A stretch of DNA of 64,000 nucleotides from Sphingobacterium sp. SGR-19 (GTDB taxonomy: Bacteria; Bacteroidota; Bacteroidia; Sphingobacteriales; Sphingobacteriaceae), in the NCBI RefSeq assembly GCF_011043555.1, contig NZ_JAAKGS010000009.1:171649-235648 (forward strand). The letters run 5' to 3'. Both the position numbers and the translations under genes were made by a program. Shown here one piece after another: positions 34,437 through 44,122 of this stretch. Below the pieces are notes generated by a model that worked only from the letters and a program-made list of their open reading frames with translations, had not been told where the DNA came from and made no database searches. Position 1 is the first letter of the stretch, and every line of letters starts with the position of its first letter.

Positions 34437-37400
34437 ATGAACTATAAAAAAAGAAGAACCATTAATCTAAAATGGCTGGCATCTTTATTGCTGTCAATCA
34501 TTTTGTTCTCCTCACATTCTATTGGACAAATCAGCGTAAAGGCAAGACAAGTTGATGCAAGGAAGGTCATGAATAGCATCGAACAACAAAGCAATTATCG
34601 GTTTGTATACGATGAGAACAGCATTCAATTTCCGGTCGTCAATGTGGAACTCACTAATGCTTCTATTGAACAGGCACTTGCTAAAATATTTGCTAACACC
34701 GATATCGAATATAAAATTGTTAAGAAGAATATCTTATTAAAAAATACAGTTCAACCTACCAGCCGTGTAAAGAGCCCAAATAATCGTGGAGATATGTCAC
34801 AACGTTATACATTTACGGGGAATGTTGAAAATGAAGAAGGAATCGCGCTAGGCGGTGCTAGCGTCCGCTTGAAGAATACTAATATAGCTACCTCCACGGA
34901 CGAAAACGGCTACTTTGTTCTCGAAAGCGAAACACAAAAGGGGATCATACAAATATCTTTCATCGGATATGAAATAATAGAAGTTCCGGCAAAAATACAA
35001 ATGGGAACCGTTGTATTGCCCATATTGGCTTCTGAGATTAGTGAAGTGACCGTGAATGTAAATACAGGATATCAGACTATCCCTAAAGAAAGAGCAACAG
35101 GTGCATTCGGTTCTTTACCGAAGGAAAGCTTAGAACAACAAAGGCTAAACGATTTAAATACACTACTTGAAGGACGTATTGCCGGTTACCATGACGGTCG
35201 AATCCGCGGAACGACGTCGATGAATGGTGTTACAAGTCCCCTTTTTGTTGTGGACGGATTCCCGATCGAAACCAGTGCTATACAGTTTAACGGGAATATC
35301 GAGGAAGCGCTACCGAATCTAAACCTAGAAGATATCGAATCCATCACGGTATTGCGTGATGCGGCTGCGGCCTCCATTTATGGAGCGAGGGCAGCCAATG
35401 GGGTAGTAGTTATTGTCACAAAAAAAGGAAAGGCACAGGGTACGGAAGTAAATGCCTCAGCGGTTGTCACACATACGCCCTATTATTATAATACCAGTCG
35501 GATTACTTCCGCCGCAGATATTATCGGCATAGAGCGTGAATGGGCTATGCGTAACCCACAATTAGACACGTTGTCAGCAGCAGGTGCTAATTCGTGGCTT
35601 AATCAAATGATATATCCTACACGTGGTATACAAACAATTCTCCAGCGATATGCAGGCAAGATATCCGAGTCGGAAATGAACAGTCTTCTGGATGAGATGG
35701 CAAGCAGTGGCTACCGATACTTTGATGATGTAGAGCGATATGGAAAACGCAATCCATTCGCACAGCAGTACAATGTCAATATCGCCAACGGCAGTGAGAA
35801 AAACAGGTTTTATGCCTCCGCGACGTACAAGAAAAATCTATTGGAAGATATTTATAGTAAGAACGGCAATCTTGGTATCAATTTGCGCAACACGACGCAG
35901 ATCACCAAATGGCTCTCTGTGGAATTGAGCTCATTCTTAACATACGGTAGTGCGAATCAACAAACCTATGATCTGCTTGATCCCAAGTTTACCTATATGC
36001 CCTATGATGGACTTAAAAACGTGGACGGTAGCAATTATATTTCTACAGAGGAATTGCGGCTAAGCCAGGATATGCGGGACAAGATTCGTACGAATAATCT
36101 TTACAACATGGATATTGACCCCTTAAACGAGATGGCGAACAATATCCAACAAGAGAAGCGCTTTGGGAACAGGAGTTACATCAAACTGAATGTAGATTTT
36201 GCCGACTGGATTTCGTATACGGGCTCATTTCAATATGAGTTTAACCGGAACAAAGGTGAAACCTTGTATGATAAGAACTCCTTTTACGTACGTAACCGGG
36301 TGAATAGTTTCGCACGTGGACCTAGAGGACAGGTGGAATATCCGATTCCCTACGGACATATATTTGCCACAAACGAGCAAAATAACAACAGCTATATCTT
36401 TCGACAGCAAGTCAATGTAAATAAATCCTTTGGTGAAGATCACAGCCTGCATGCGATTGCCGGAACTGAAATCCGGGAGAGTCACTTTACCCGTACCAAT
36501 CAGACATTGCATCATTATGATCCGGTAGCGCTTACCTATGAAATGCTATCCCCAGGTATTAGTTCTGGTGGAGGCATATTGGGCACTTACGCTCAATTCG
36601 ATCAACGCTCTGATGTATACGGCATATTTGACCAAGTTCGACGCTATGTATCTCTGTATGCCAATGCAGGATACGCTTATCGGGACACCTATTTATTGAG
36701 TGGAAGCATACGTTATGATCGGTCGAATTTATGGGGAACGAGTTCGAAATATCAAAATAAACCGATTTGGTCGTTAGGCGCTGGTTGGAATGTGGATCGA
36801 GAGGATTTCTTTGATGTTGACTGGATCGATCAGTTGAAAATTAGGACGTCGTACGGTATTGGTGGAAACATCGCGCAGGATGTCAGTCCGTATCTTACCA
36901 CCTATTATAACCTCAATCCAAATGTCGGTGGGATGTCCGGCAGCGTCAGCAGTCGTCCCAACCCTTTATTGTCGTGGGAAAAAACAACCACCATCAATAT
37001 CGGTACCGATTTCCGTATTTTGAATAATCGCATCACGGGTAGTATCGACTACTATCAGAAAAAAGGGGAAGACCTTTTGGCCAGCGCCCAAGGTATACCC
37101 ACAGAAGGCTTTGGGTATAGTACATACGATCTAAACAACGGGGGCATGACCAATCACGGTATAGAAACCACGTTGGGAGCAACGGTCTTCAGAAAGGATA
37201 AATTCAGTTGGAATACGAACCTCCTGCATGCATACAATAAGAACAAAGTGACATATGTCGATGTAGAGGCACCGGTCTATTTTCTACAGATTGACTATCC
37301 GAATGCTTTTCCAAGAATCGGCAATCCTTATCAGGCAATATACGGCTATGCTTGGGCAGGTTTAAATGCCGATGGTATGCCGCAGGTATACAATGAGAGC

Positions 37401-37958
37401 GGAGAAAAGCTTACTTCGACACCTTCTACTTTGGAATCCGTGGTTTATGCAGGATCAACTGTACCTACCCACACCTTTTCCTGGACGAACAGCTTAACGT
37501 ATAAAAATTTTGATTTTTCCGTTATGATGACCTATCAAACCGGACATAAAATACGTAACGCTGATCTGCCTTATCTCGGAGGAACTTCCCGGTTTGCGAA
37601 TATCCGTATGATCAATAAAGATATTGCCCATCGCTGGATGGAGCCGGGAGACGAAGCAAATACAGATATCCCGCGTTTAGTCTTTCCCGAAGAAGAAGGT
37701 CTCTATAATGCGCAAAGTGAAAATATATACAGAAATGCCGATGTTAATGTGCTTGATGCGCGTAATCTGAATATACGGAATGTCAGTCTGGCGTACCGTA
37801 TTCCGAGCGGTTATCTGGAAAAATTTCATATTCCGGGTGCCCGTATCCAGATAAATGCGGAGCATGTCGCACTAGTTGCAAAAAGTAAAAATGCGAAGAA
37901 TATGCTAGGGGGCTACCGCCGGCCAAATTACGTTTTCGGACTTTACCTTACTTTATAA
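34437..37958 (+). CDS. SusC/RagA-type TonB-dependent receptor with STN signalling domain
   Basis: 1173 residues, outer-membrane beta-barrel importer. In order: signal (ends near SHSIGQ), STN domain at about 30-105 (VDARKVMNSIEQQSNYRFVY), carboxypeptidase-D-like domain at about 120-200, a TonB-box/plug region (GYQTIPKERATGAFGSL; SITVLRDAAAASIYGARAAN) and the barrel to the C-terminus (FGLYLTL). The STN domain fits regulation through the upstream FecR. Forms a pair with the SusD protein 11 bases downstream. No glycoside hydrolase is nearby, so the ligand is probably not a polysaccharide; the thioredoxin and peptidase neighbours point to a peptide. Confidence 0.95.
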   Translation: MNYKKRRTINLKWLASLLLSIILFSSHSIGQISVKARQVDARKVMNSIEQQSNYRFVYDENSIQFPVVNVELTNASIEQALAKIFANTDIEYKIVKKNILLKNTVQPTSRVKSPNNRGDMSQRYTFTGNVENEEGIALGGASVRLKNTNIATSTDENGYFVLESETQKGIIQISFIGYEIIEVPAKIQMGTVVLPILASEISEVTVNVNTGYQTIPKERATGAFGSLPKESLEQQRLNDLNTLLEGRIAGYHDGRIRGTTSMNGVTSPLFVVDGFPIETSAIQFNGNIEEALPNLNLEDIESITVLRDAAAASIYGARAANGVVVIVTKKGKAQGTEVNASAVVTHTPYYYNTSRITSAADIIGIEREWAMRNPQLDTLSAAGANSWLNQMIYPTRGIQTILQRYAGKISESEMNSLLDEMASSGYRYFDDVERYGKRNPFAQQYNVNIANGSEKNRFYASATYKKNLLEDIYSKNGNLGINLRNTTQITKWLSVELSSFLTYGSANQQTYDLLDPKFTYMPYDGLKNVDGSNYISTEELRLSQDMRDKIRTNNLYNMDIDPLNEMANNIQQEKRFGNRSYIKLNVDFADWISYTGSFQYEFNRNKGETLYDKNSFYVRNRVNSFARGPRGQVEYPIPYGHIFATNEQNNNSYIFRQQVNVNKSFGEDHSLHAIAGTEIRESHFTRTNQTLHHYDPVALTYEMLSPGISSGGGILGTYAQFDQRSDVYGIFDQVRRYVSLYANAGYAYRDTYLLSGSIRYDRSNLWGTSSKYQNKPIWSLGAGWNVDREDFFDVDWIDQLKIRTSYGIGGNIAQDVSPYLTTYYNLNPNVGGMSGSVSSRPNPLLSWEKTTTINIGTDFRILNNRITGSIDYYQKKGEDLLASAQGIPTEGFGYSTYDLNNGGMTNHGIETTLGATVFRKDKFSWNTNLLHAYNKNKVTYVDVEAPVYFLQIDYPNAFPRIGNPYQAIYGYAWAGLNADGMPQVYNESGEKLTSTPSTLESVVYAGSTVPTHTFSWTNSLTYKNFDFSVMMTYQTGHKIRNADLPYLGGTSRFANIRMINKDIAHRWMEPGDEANTDIPRLVFPEEEGLYNAQSENIYRNADVNVLDARNLNIRNVSLAYRIPSGYLEKFHIPGARIQINAEHVALVAKSKNAKNMLGGYRRPNYVFGLYLTL

Positions 37959-37969
37959 CTGTTTACACC

Positions 37970-39382
37970 ATGAAAAATCGTTTTATAAACTATATTTTTT
38001 TAGGCTTGGTCGCGACAGGCGTGGCCTCTTGCAATGATTATCTAAATATTTTGCCTACGGGTCAAAAAATACCTTTAACCTATGCAGACTTTGAACCGCT
38101 CTTACGTGATGAACCGGGTGTACACCACACGCGTACGACGCAGGCAACGATTTTGCTCAATGATCGTTTCGTCAATGCCTCCTCACTCAGCTACTATCGT
38201 TTGTGGGATGCGAACTATTTTTGGAGGGAAGATGTTGATCGGAAAGAACTGAACAATACTGATGAAGATACCTATTATCAAAGTTACGCCAGCATATCTA
38301 CCTGTAATCTTATTATCGAAAACGGAGCGGAGATGACGGAGTGTACGGAACAACAACGAACAGAGCTGATAGCGACAGCAAGAGTTATCCGAGCGCTCAA
38401 TTATTTTATCCTCGCCAATTATTATGCCGCAGCCTATGATGCAAATACAGCAAATGATAAAAAAGCGGTGCCCTTGATTTTAAGTGCGGATGTCGGTGCG
38501 CCTCATACACAAGTTGATATAGCGCAGTTATATAGCTTTATGATCGATGAACTCGAAACGGCTTTGGTTGATCTGCCGGTTACCGGCTTAACGGTATTAC
38601 ATCCTGGACAAGGTGCTGCGCAGGCTTTATTGGCGCGTATTTACTTACAAATGGGCAATTATCCGTTGGCATTGCAACATGCAGATAAGGCCTTGCAGAT
38701 AAACGACAAGCTCTTTGATTGGTTGGCTTACTATGAATTGAATAAGACGCGGATAGATGACCCTGCAGACTATACACTCAAAGAAACGCCTATGAATCAC
38801 GGTTATATAGAGAACTATTATTTCCGTCACGGTAACGATGCTTCCACCTATAGAACGGCTGAGTATAACTTACGTTTAGACCGTATAGACCGTTTTGAAG
38901 ACGGTGATGTTAAGTTTATTGCCCGTTGGAAATTACGTACGGTAGGTCCAGATACATACTACGCCAGTATGATGACGGGCTATCATAATCTACAAGGGCT
39001 TACCACGGTAGAAGTATACCTGATTAAAGCAGAAGCATTAGCTCGTACGGGAGAAGTTGACGACGCCATGGACGTGTTAAACTCCGTCCGCAAAACACGG
39101 ATATTGGCAGATAAATATGAAGACCTACAAACAAGTAATCCTGTACAGGCTATTAAATGGATACAGCGTACCAAACAGAATGAACTGATATTTTCGATCG
39201 TTCCGTTTGCGGATGCGCGCAGGCTCAATCAAGAGGAAATATATCGGTCAACCATGACCAAGACAGAAGGAGGTACAACATACAGCCTTACCCCAGATTC
39301 GCATCTATGGACCATGCCTATTCCACTTGGTGCGATCAAAAATCCAGGTAACGGTACTATTGAGCAAAATGTAGAAAAATAA
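37970..39382 (+). CDS. SusD/RagB-type surface lipoprotein
   Basis: 470 residues. Lipoprotein signal with Cys21 (FLGLVATGVASCNDYL), typical SusD start NDYLNILPTG, TPR-like helices (AQALLARIYLQMGNYPLALQHADKAL) and the conserved ending region KAEALARTGEVDDAMDVLNSVR. Acts as the lid that delivers ligand to the SusC barrel. Eleven bases after susC and 13 before the TlpA gene. Confidence 0.94.
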   Translation: MKNRFINYIFLGLVATGVASCNDYLNILPTGQKIPLTYADFEPLLRDEPGVHHTRTTQATILLNDRFVNASSLSYYRLWDANYFWREDVDRKELNNTDEDTYYQSYASISTCNLIIENGAEMTECTEQQRTELIATARVIRALNYFILANYYAAAYDANTANDKKAVPLILSADVGAPHTQVDIAQLYSFMIDELETALVDLPVTGLTVLHPGQGAAQALLARIYLQMGNYPLALQHADKALQINDKLFDWLAYYELNKTRIDDPADYTLKETPMNHGYIENYYFRHGNDASTYRTAEYNLRLDRIDRFEDGDVKFIARWKLRTVGPDTYYASMMTGYHNLQGLTTVEVYLIKAEALARTGEVDDAMDVLNSVRKTRILADKYEDLQTSNPVQAIKWIQRTKQNELIFSIVPFADARRLNQEEIYRSTMTKTEGGTTYSLTPDSHLWTMPIPLGAIKNPGNGTIEQNVEK

Positions 39383-39395
39383 AAAATATATAAAT

Positions 39396-40865
39396 ATGAG
39401 AAAGATATTAATCGTTGCGTTCGCACTTAGTGCAAGTCTAAGCTATGGACAACAAAAGGAAAGTAATAAATTCGAAAAATATAAACCTATTCTAGAAAAT
39501 GGTTCCAAGGCGCAGAAAGACTCATTGGCAGACAAGCTACGGAAGGAAATAAAGGGTTTCAAAAGTGAATCCGAGTACCGTGAAGCTCTCAATCTTTTCC
39601 GTGTTCTAGGGCACGAAGAAGAAATCGAACCTTTGGAAAATCTAGCATTAAAAAAATATCCCAAAGGAAGCCTCAGCCGAGATTTTTACCTTCGTGAGGT
39701 ATATGGAAAAGCGGAGAACACGGCAGACAAAGAAAAGGCTTACAAAAAGCTTGTTAAAAAGTGGCCCGTTGAAAAATTCCCTGGAGAGGAACTGAACTAC
39801 GATTACGCGCTGGGCTCGCTTGCACAAAGTTTTGCGAAAGAAGGAAATGCGGAGAAGGCAAAGTATTATTTAGGCCAGATGAAAGAACGATTTTGGCGTG
39901 GAAACGGATATCTTCCTGTGGGAAAGACACTTTTAGCACAAGGGGATACGACAAATGCGGCGCCTATTTTGAAAGTAGTTCTAGACGACTCGTATCACTA
40001 TATTTCCCTTCCCGAAGACCAAAAAGATAATAAAGCCAGATTCGCATCCATGGGCTATGCAAATTCCGTGTCGGCATATGTCGATATTTTGGTGAACCGC
40101 GGACAGTATGCTGAAGCTCTAGAGCAGATTGAAAATGCATTGGATGTCGCACCTGAGCAGGCAGATGCGTTATCAACCGTATATTACAAATCATTGTTGG
40201 GTACCGGAAGAAAATTGGAAGCTTATAATATCTTAACCAAATTATATGCAAAAGGTCAGTTTGGTGTAGAAGATGATCTGAAAGAATTATATGCTGATCT
40301 GAATGGTTCCCTAAACGGTTACGAACGGTTTAACGAATCGTTAAAAGAAGACCTTGTTTCGTCTATACGTAACCATATCAAAGAAATGGAGACTTTCAAG
40401 CCTGCACCTGCTTTTGAGCTGCTCAATATGAGCGGTGAAAAAGTGTCTTTGGCGAGTTTGAAAGGTAAAGTATTGGTGCTAGACTTTTGGGCAACCTGGT
40501 GTCAACCCTGTATCCGTTCTTTCCCAGGAATGCAGGCTGCACAAGCTATGTATAAAGACGACGAGGAAGTGCAGTTTCTGTTTATTAACACCTGGGAACG
40601 AGACAAGGATTACAAGGCAAACGTAAAGGCGTTTATCGAAAAGAACAGCTACCCGTTTGAAGTATTGTACGATGACCAAAAAGATGCTGAGACAGGGGAA
40701 GTTTTGGCAGCCAAATACGGTGTACGAGGAATTCCAGCCAAGTTTATTATTGATAAGGAAGGCAATATTCGTTATTTCTTAACAGGATCATCGCCCAATG
40801 TGGATTATATTAAGATGGAAATGAAAGAACTGATAGAAGCCGCAAAGAAACCCCATAAAAAGTGA
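39396..40865 (+). CDS. TlpA-family periplasmic thioredoxin with helical N-terminal region
   Basis: 489 residues with a signal peptide (MRKILIVAFALSASLSYG). Residues about 25-330 are helical and TPR-like (NAEKAKYYLGQMKERFW; YAEALEQIENALDVAPEQAD); residues about 335-480 are a thioredoxin fold with WATWCQPC (Cys369, Cys372), LLNMSGEKVSLASLKGK and GIPAKFIIDKEGNI (cis-Pro loop). Expected to reduce or isomerise disulfides in the periplasm with electrons from DsbD. Last gene of the sigma-fecR-susC-susD-tlpA unit, ended by a strong terminator. Confidence 0.93.
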   Translation: MRKILIVAFALSASLSYGQQKESNKFEKYKPILENGSKAQKDSLADKLRKEIKGFKSESEYREALNLFRVLGHEEEIEPLENLALKKYPKGSLSRDFYLREVYGKAENTADKEKAYKKLVKKWPVEKFPGEELNYDYALGSLAQSFAKEGNAEKAKYYLGQMKERFWRGNGYLPVGKTLLAQGDTTNAAPILKVVLDDSYHYISLPEDQKDNKARFASMGYANSVSAYVDILVNRGQYAEALEQIENALDVAPEQADALSTVYYKSLLGTGRKLEAYNILTKLYAKGQFGVEDDLKELYADLNGSLNGYERFNESLKEDLVSSIRNHIKEMETFKPAPAFELLNMSGEKVSLASLKGKVLVLDFWATWCQPCIRSFPGMQAAQAMYKDDEEVQFLFINTWERDKDYKANVKAFIEKNSYPFEVLYDDQKDAETGEVLAAKYGVRGIPAKFIIDKEGNIRYFLTGSSPNVDYIKMEMKELIEAAKKPHKK

Positions 40866-40898
40866 AAACAAAGAGAACGTTAAGACACGCATTATAGT

Positions 40899-40935
40899 TA
40901 ACGACTGCGGCATGATGCCGCAGTCGTTATTTTTT
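40899..40935 (+). terminator. Strong terminator after the SusCD-TlpA operon
   Basis: Perfect 14-bp stem TAACGACTGCGGCA / TGCCGCAGTCGTTA with a TGA loop, followed by a T-run. Confidence 0.95.
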
Positions 40936-41011
40936 CACAAGATTACGTAAGCTATAGGGCATACTTTTTTATGTACCTTTGTATAAACGTACTGGCTGAA
41001 ATTTAGATGTG

Positions 41012-41353
41012 ATGACTAACAAAGCTACAAACAACAAAAATTCCTATCTTCCCGTAGCATGGGAATACCGTGAAATTATCGAAGAGCAGATCGATAAAAA
41101 AAATAGTGGAAAAGTGTTCTATTTTGACGAAAACAACAAACTGGAAGAAGCAAGAGGAAGAATCGTTGAAATAAAGGAAAAAAAAAGTGAAGGAGTATTC
41201 ATCTTAATGGACAATGGACTTCGAGTAAGAATAGATCGTATCATAACACTTTTCGGAAAAGTCGGTGCGGCCTACAATGAATACGACGCATATGCTAACG
41301 CCTGTATGGATTGTTCGGGAGGCTACACTAAAGAAGAACTTGACAACATGTAA
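41012..41353 (+). CDS. Rof-like (Rho-binding antiterminator-like) small protein
   Basis: 113 residues from ATG 41012 (a GTG codon directly precedes it). SYLPVAWEYREIIEEQIDK, then VFYFDENNKLEEARGRIVEI and FILMDNGLRVRIDRIITLFGK resemble the small Sm-like fold of Rof/YaeO proteins, in which the YxPI..., a central G-I-V strand and a final R-I/L-D-x-I are conserved. The C-terminal about 30 residues (YDAYANACMDCSGGYTKEEL) with CMDC are extra. If correct it would modulate Rho-dependent termination. The call rests on pattern memory, so confidence is moderate. Confidence 0.45.
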   Translation: MTNKATNNKNSYLPVAWEYREIIEEQIDKKNSGKVFYFDENNKLEEARGRIVEIKEKKSEGVFILMDNGLRVRIDRIITLFGKVGAAYNEYDAYANACMDCSGGYTKEELDNM

Positions 41354-41414
41354 GCACACCCGCTTCACAAAACTCCGTAAGCCAGAGGAGGCTTAATTTA
41401 ACAAGGATCTTCAA

Positions 41415-42293
41415 ATGACAACAGATATTGTAGAAGTTAACAACTTCATAGTTTTAATTGAGCAATCCAACGCTGATCAGCCGATTGTACAAACTTGTGC
41501 CATTGATGGAGATGCAGTAGGCTTTGCTTTTTATGGTTCTGGTGAAGTAAAATTGGAAATTAAACATCAAAACCAAACAAAAATAGTTACGAACACAAAA
41601 GGTATTGCTATTTCTTTTTTCGGCAACAGTAAGGTAGAGTTTTCTCATAAAATTGGACCTAACAGACCACTACAATCTGTCAGTATTTTTTCAAAACTAA
41701 ATAACCTACATATTTTACCACAAGAAGAGCAAGAGATTTTTAGCGATTTTTTGCCCGAATTATTGAACCCTATCGCAGACTTTGTCGAAGGCCCAAGATT
41801 TTACATGACGCCCTATATGCAAAATGCCGTTCATAAAATTATGACCACTACCTACAAAGGAAACACCAGACAAATGTTTTTAAAGAGTCAGGTAAATGAA
41901 TTGCTTTCTCATTTTTTTGCATTTCTTGCCTCTGATAAGAAAGAAAGTATTTCTAATGAAGATAAAGGAAAGCTTTTCAAAGCTAAAGAGATTATGGAAA
42001 GTAATATTTCCAGTCCTCCTTCATTGAGCGAACTATCCAAACTTATTGGACTTAATAACAGTAAACTCAAGAAGAATTTCAAAGAACTTTTTGGTATCCC
42101 TGTTTTTAAATTTCTACAAGAAGAACGCCTCAACCGAGCCTATGAAATGTTAAGTAACACCGGTGAAAACGTACAAGAGGTGGCTTGGCATGTTGGATAC
42201 GATAGCCTAAGTTCATTCTCCAATGCATTCCGGCAGAAATTTGGTGTCCGGCCAAATGAAATCAAACAACAGTTCTTTTTGAACAAATCATAA
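41415..42293 (+). CDS. AraC family transcriptional regulator
   Basis: 292 residues: N-terminal cupin-like sensor without a recognised ligand motif (residues about 1-165), and a C-terminal double helix-turn-helix (SLSELSKLIGLNNSKLKKNF; VQEVAWHVGYDSLSSFSNAF; FRQKFGVRPNEIKQ). It is followed on the same strand by the DUF5367 and AlkD-like genes, which it may control. Confidence 0.92.
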   Translation: MTTDIVEVNNFIVLIEQSNADQPIVQTCAIDGDAVGFAFYGSGEVKLEIKHQNQTKIVTNTKGIAISFFGNSKVEFSHKIGPNRPLQSVSIFSKLNNLHILPQEEQEIFSDFLPELLNPIADFVEGPRFYMTPYMQNAVHKIMTTTYKGNTRQMFLKSQVNELLSHFFAFLASDKKESISNEDKGKLFKAKEIMESNISSPPSLSELSKLIGLNNSKLKKNFKELFGIPVFKFLQEERLNRAYEMLSNTGENVQEVAWHVGYDSLSSFSNAFRQKFGVRPNEIKQQFFLNKS

Positions 42294-42362
42294 TTCTTCT
42301 AAGACAAATAGAAATGAGTAAGTCCTTGTATATTAGTGCTATCATCAATCAATGACTGAAAA

Positions 42363-42743
42363 ATGAAACATTTTAGAGCAATTTCAATAGGTGCCATGGT
42401 TTGGGCATTTATATTCTTAACATTTGCAGTTTTAGAATTTGTCCCTGCAATTAAAGATTCTTTAAACCTGCAGATGTTAGTTGTTGGTATATTAATTGTG
42501 CCATATGCAATATTTGGAGCATCCATTTTTTACAGGAACGGTAATGAAGAAAACGGAATGAAAGTAGGTGTCATTATGGCCCTAACCGCTTTAATTCTAG
42601 ACGCCTTGGTTACCGTACCACTTATAGAAATACCCAGAGGCGGTAGTTACCAGAGTTTCTATTCATTCCCTCTACTGTGGTTGCTTGCTTTTATAAACAT
42701 TGGAACAATATATGTCTATTGGAGACTAAAAAACAACGATTGA
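42363..42743 (+). CDS. Four-helix membrane protein (DUF5367-like)
   Basis: 126 residues with four hydrophobic helices (AISIGAMVWAFIFLTFAVLE; MLVVGILIVPYAIFGASIFY; KVGVIMALTALILDALVTVP; FPLLWLLAFINIGTIYVYW). The opening MKHFRAISIGAMVW recalls DUF5367. Function unknown. Stop is 1 base before the next gene. Confidence 0.65.
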   Translation: MKHFRAISIGAMVWAFIFLTFAVLEFVPAIKDSLNLQMLVVGILIVPYAIFGASIFYRNGNEENGMKVGVIMALTALILDALVTVPLIEIPRGGSYQSFYSFPLLWLLAFINIGTIYVYWRLKNND

Positions 42744-42744
42744 T

Positions 42745-43392
42745 ATGAAACACTCTTCCAAAGCAGGAAACATCCTGGCTCAGATTAATACGGAAACTAA
42801 GCTGGGAGACCTACGAAAAATTGCGAGTGAGATCAAAAAAGATCACGAACTGGCTTTAGAACTTTGGTCAACAGGTCAATTTTTACCTCGACAGCTTGCC
42901 ATTTTAATCATGGACAAAAGGCAACTTTCCCAAGAACTCATCTACAGTTTAGACAACGACATTAGGCAGCATAATGGCGATGAAAAACTCCAATTAATTG
43001 ACTGGTTAATGGCCAACCAACTTTCCAAAGACAAAAGGACGATCTCATTAATGGAAACTTGGGAAAACAGCCAGTCAGCCCTACAAAGACGAGTTTTTTG
43101 GTACTATCAAGCGCGTTTACGTTGGGTTGGGCAAACACCCTCGCCAAACACGGAAGAATTGCTTTCCAAAATCGAAACAAACATTGAAAAAGAAGTGCCG
43201 GAAGTCCAATGGGCAATGAATTTCACCGCGGCCCAGATCGGAATTTTTGAAGAAAAATATCGTTCAAGATGCATTGCACTCGGAGAACGTACCGGGTTGT
43301 ATAAAGACGAAATAGTTGCTAAAAATTGTACACCTAGTTATTTGCCTAAGTTAATAGCCATTCAAGTGGACAAATATCGGTCGGCCCGATGA
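42745..43392 (+). CDS. DNA alkylation repair (AlkD-like, HEAT-fold) protein
   Basis: 215 residues. The family signature appears as LGDLRKIASEIKKDHELALELWSTG, ARILA-like RQLAILIMDKRQLS and a C-terminal RCIALGERTGLYKDE. AlkD-type enzymes remove 3- and 7-alkylpurines with a HEAT-repeat scaffold. The aromatic/Asp active site cannot be assigned with confidence here, so it may be a non-catalytic relative. Follows the membrane protein by 1 base. Confidence 0.8.
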   Translation: MKHSSKAGNILAQINTETKLGDLRKIASEIKKDHELALELWSTGQFLPRQLAILIMDKRQLSQELIYSLDNDIRQHNGDEKLQLIDWLMANQLSKDKRTISLMETWENSQSALQRRVFWYYQARLRWVGQTPSPNTEELLSKIETNIEKEVPEVQWAMNFTAAQIGIFEEKYRSRCIALGERTGLYKDEIVAKNCTPSYLPKLIAIQVDKYRSAR

Positions 43393-43461
43393 AACAAATA
43401 TTTACATCAAAGCCCCCGCGACATCAGTATACTAATTATTCACCACAGATATGCGCCAATT

Positions 43462-44019
43462 CTAATCATCCCAGTAGTCTTCGTCGTAATCATCGTAGAA
43501 ATCTTCGGGATGTCTTTCGATAGGGATGTCCCTGACCACCCTGATATTTGCCCTACCCAAATCCACATTGATCAGAAAGGATGGAATGCCTGACGAGAAC
43601 GTCCAGTTCCTACCGTCAAGATACACATAACCTCCCCTGTAAGGGTCGTAAAAAGTCCTGTAATCTCGAAAATACACATGGTGACGGGCATCGTACCTGT
43701 GCGATCTTGCCCATCTCGGGAGGCTATGCTTGCGCCTTTCTTTTCTGTATTCCCGGTCTCTTTTGGCAGCTTCCCGATAATACTCGGCTTCCTTTTTGTC
43801 CCGTTCCCGGTGGTATTCTCCCGCCTTTTTATATCTTTCCCGGGCATACTCCTCGCGTTTCTTATCCCGTTCGCGGTAATACTCGTTCCGTTTCTTCTCA
43901 GCCTCCCTTCGCTTTTCCCAATATTTCTTATTCCCTTCACCACGCTGTGCGAGAACGGGCTGTACGTAGCAAACCGACACAGCGAACAGCACCATAGCTA
44001 TTATAATTTTTTTTGTCAT
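43462..44019 (-). CDS. Secreted protein with charged R/K/E/Y repeat region
   Basis: 185 residues from ATG 44019, chosen because AAAGGA lies 8 bases upstream and a good signal peptide follows (MTKKIIIAMVLFAVSVCYV, cleavage after VLAQ). Residues about 30-105 repeat a unit of the form YxRERDKKxxEY (EYYRERDKKREEYARERYKK), likely one long charged helix. The C-terminal domain HVYFRDYRTFYDPYRGGYVY and WTFSSGIPSFLINVDLGRA is compact, and the end is very acidic (DDYDEDYWDD). Similar proteins in Bacteroidota are uncharacterised; no enzyme motif is seen. Confidence 0.75.
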   Translation of the reverse strand: MTKKIIIAMVLFAVSVCYVQPVLAQRGEGNKKYWEKRREAEKKRNEYYRERDKKREEYARERYKKAGEYHRERDKKEAEYYREAAKRDREYRKERRKHSLPRWARSHRYDARHHVYFRDYRTFYDPYRGGYVYLDGRNWTFSSGIPSFLINVDLGRANIRVVRDIPIERHPEDFYDDYDEDYWDD

Positions 44020-44122
44020 CTGTTGTCCTTTCTGGTAGACCAAACTAAAATCATACCATATTTCTTTTTCAAAGTATGACTTTTGTTATGGGTAAAGGTT
44101 TATCTAGAGGTCAACCAAAGTA

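Noticed and set aside
32585..40865. Polysaccharide utilisation locus
   Set aside because: SusC/SusD alone do not define one; no glycoside hydrolase, lyase or hybrid sensor is nearby, while a thioredoxin and peptidase are.
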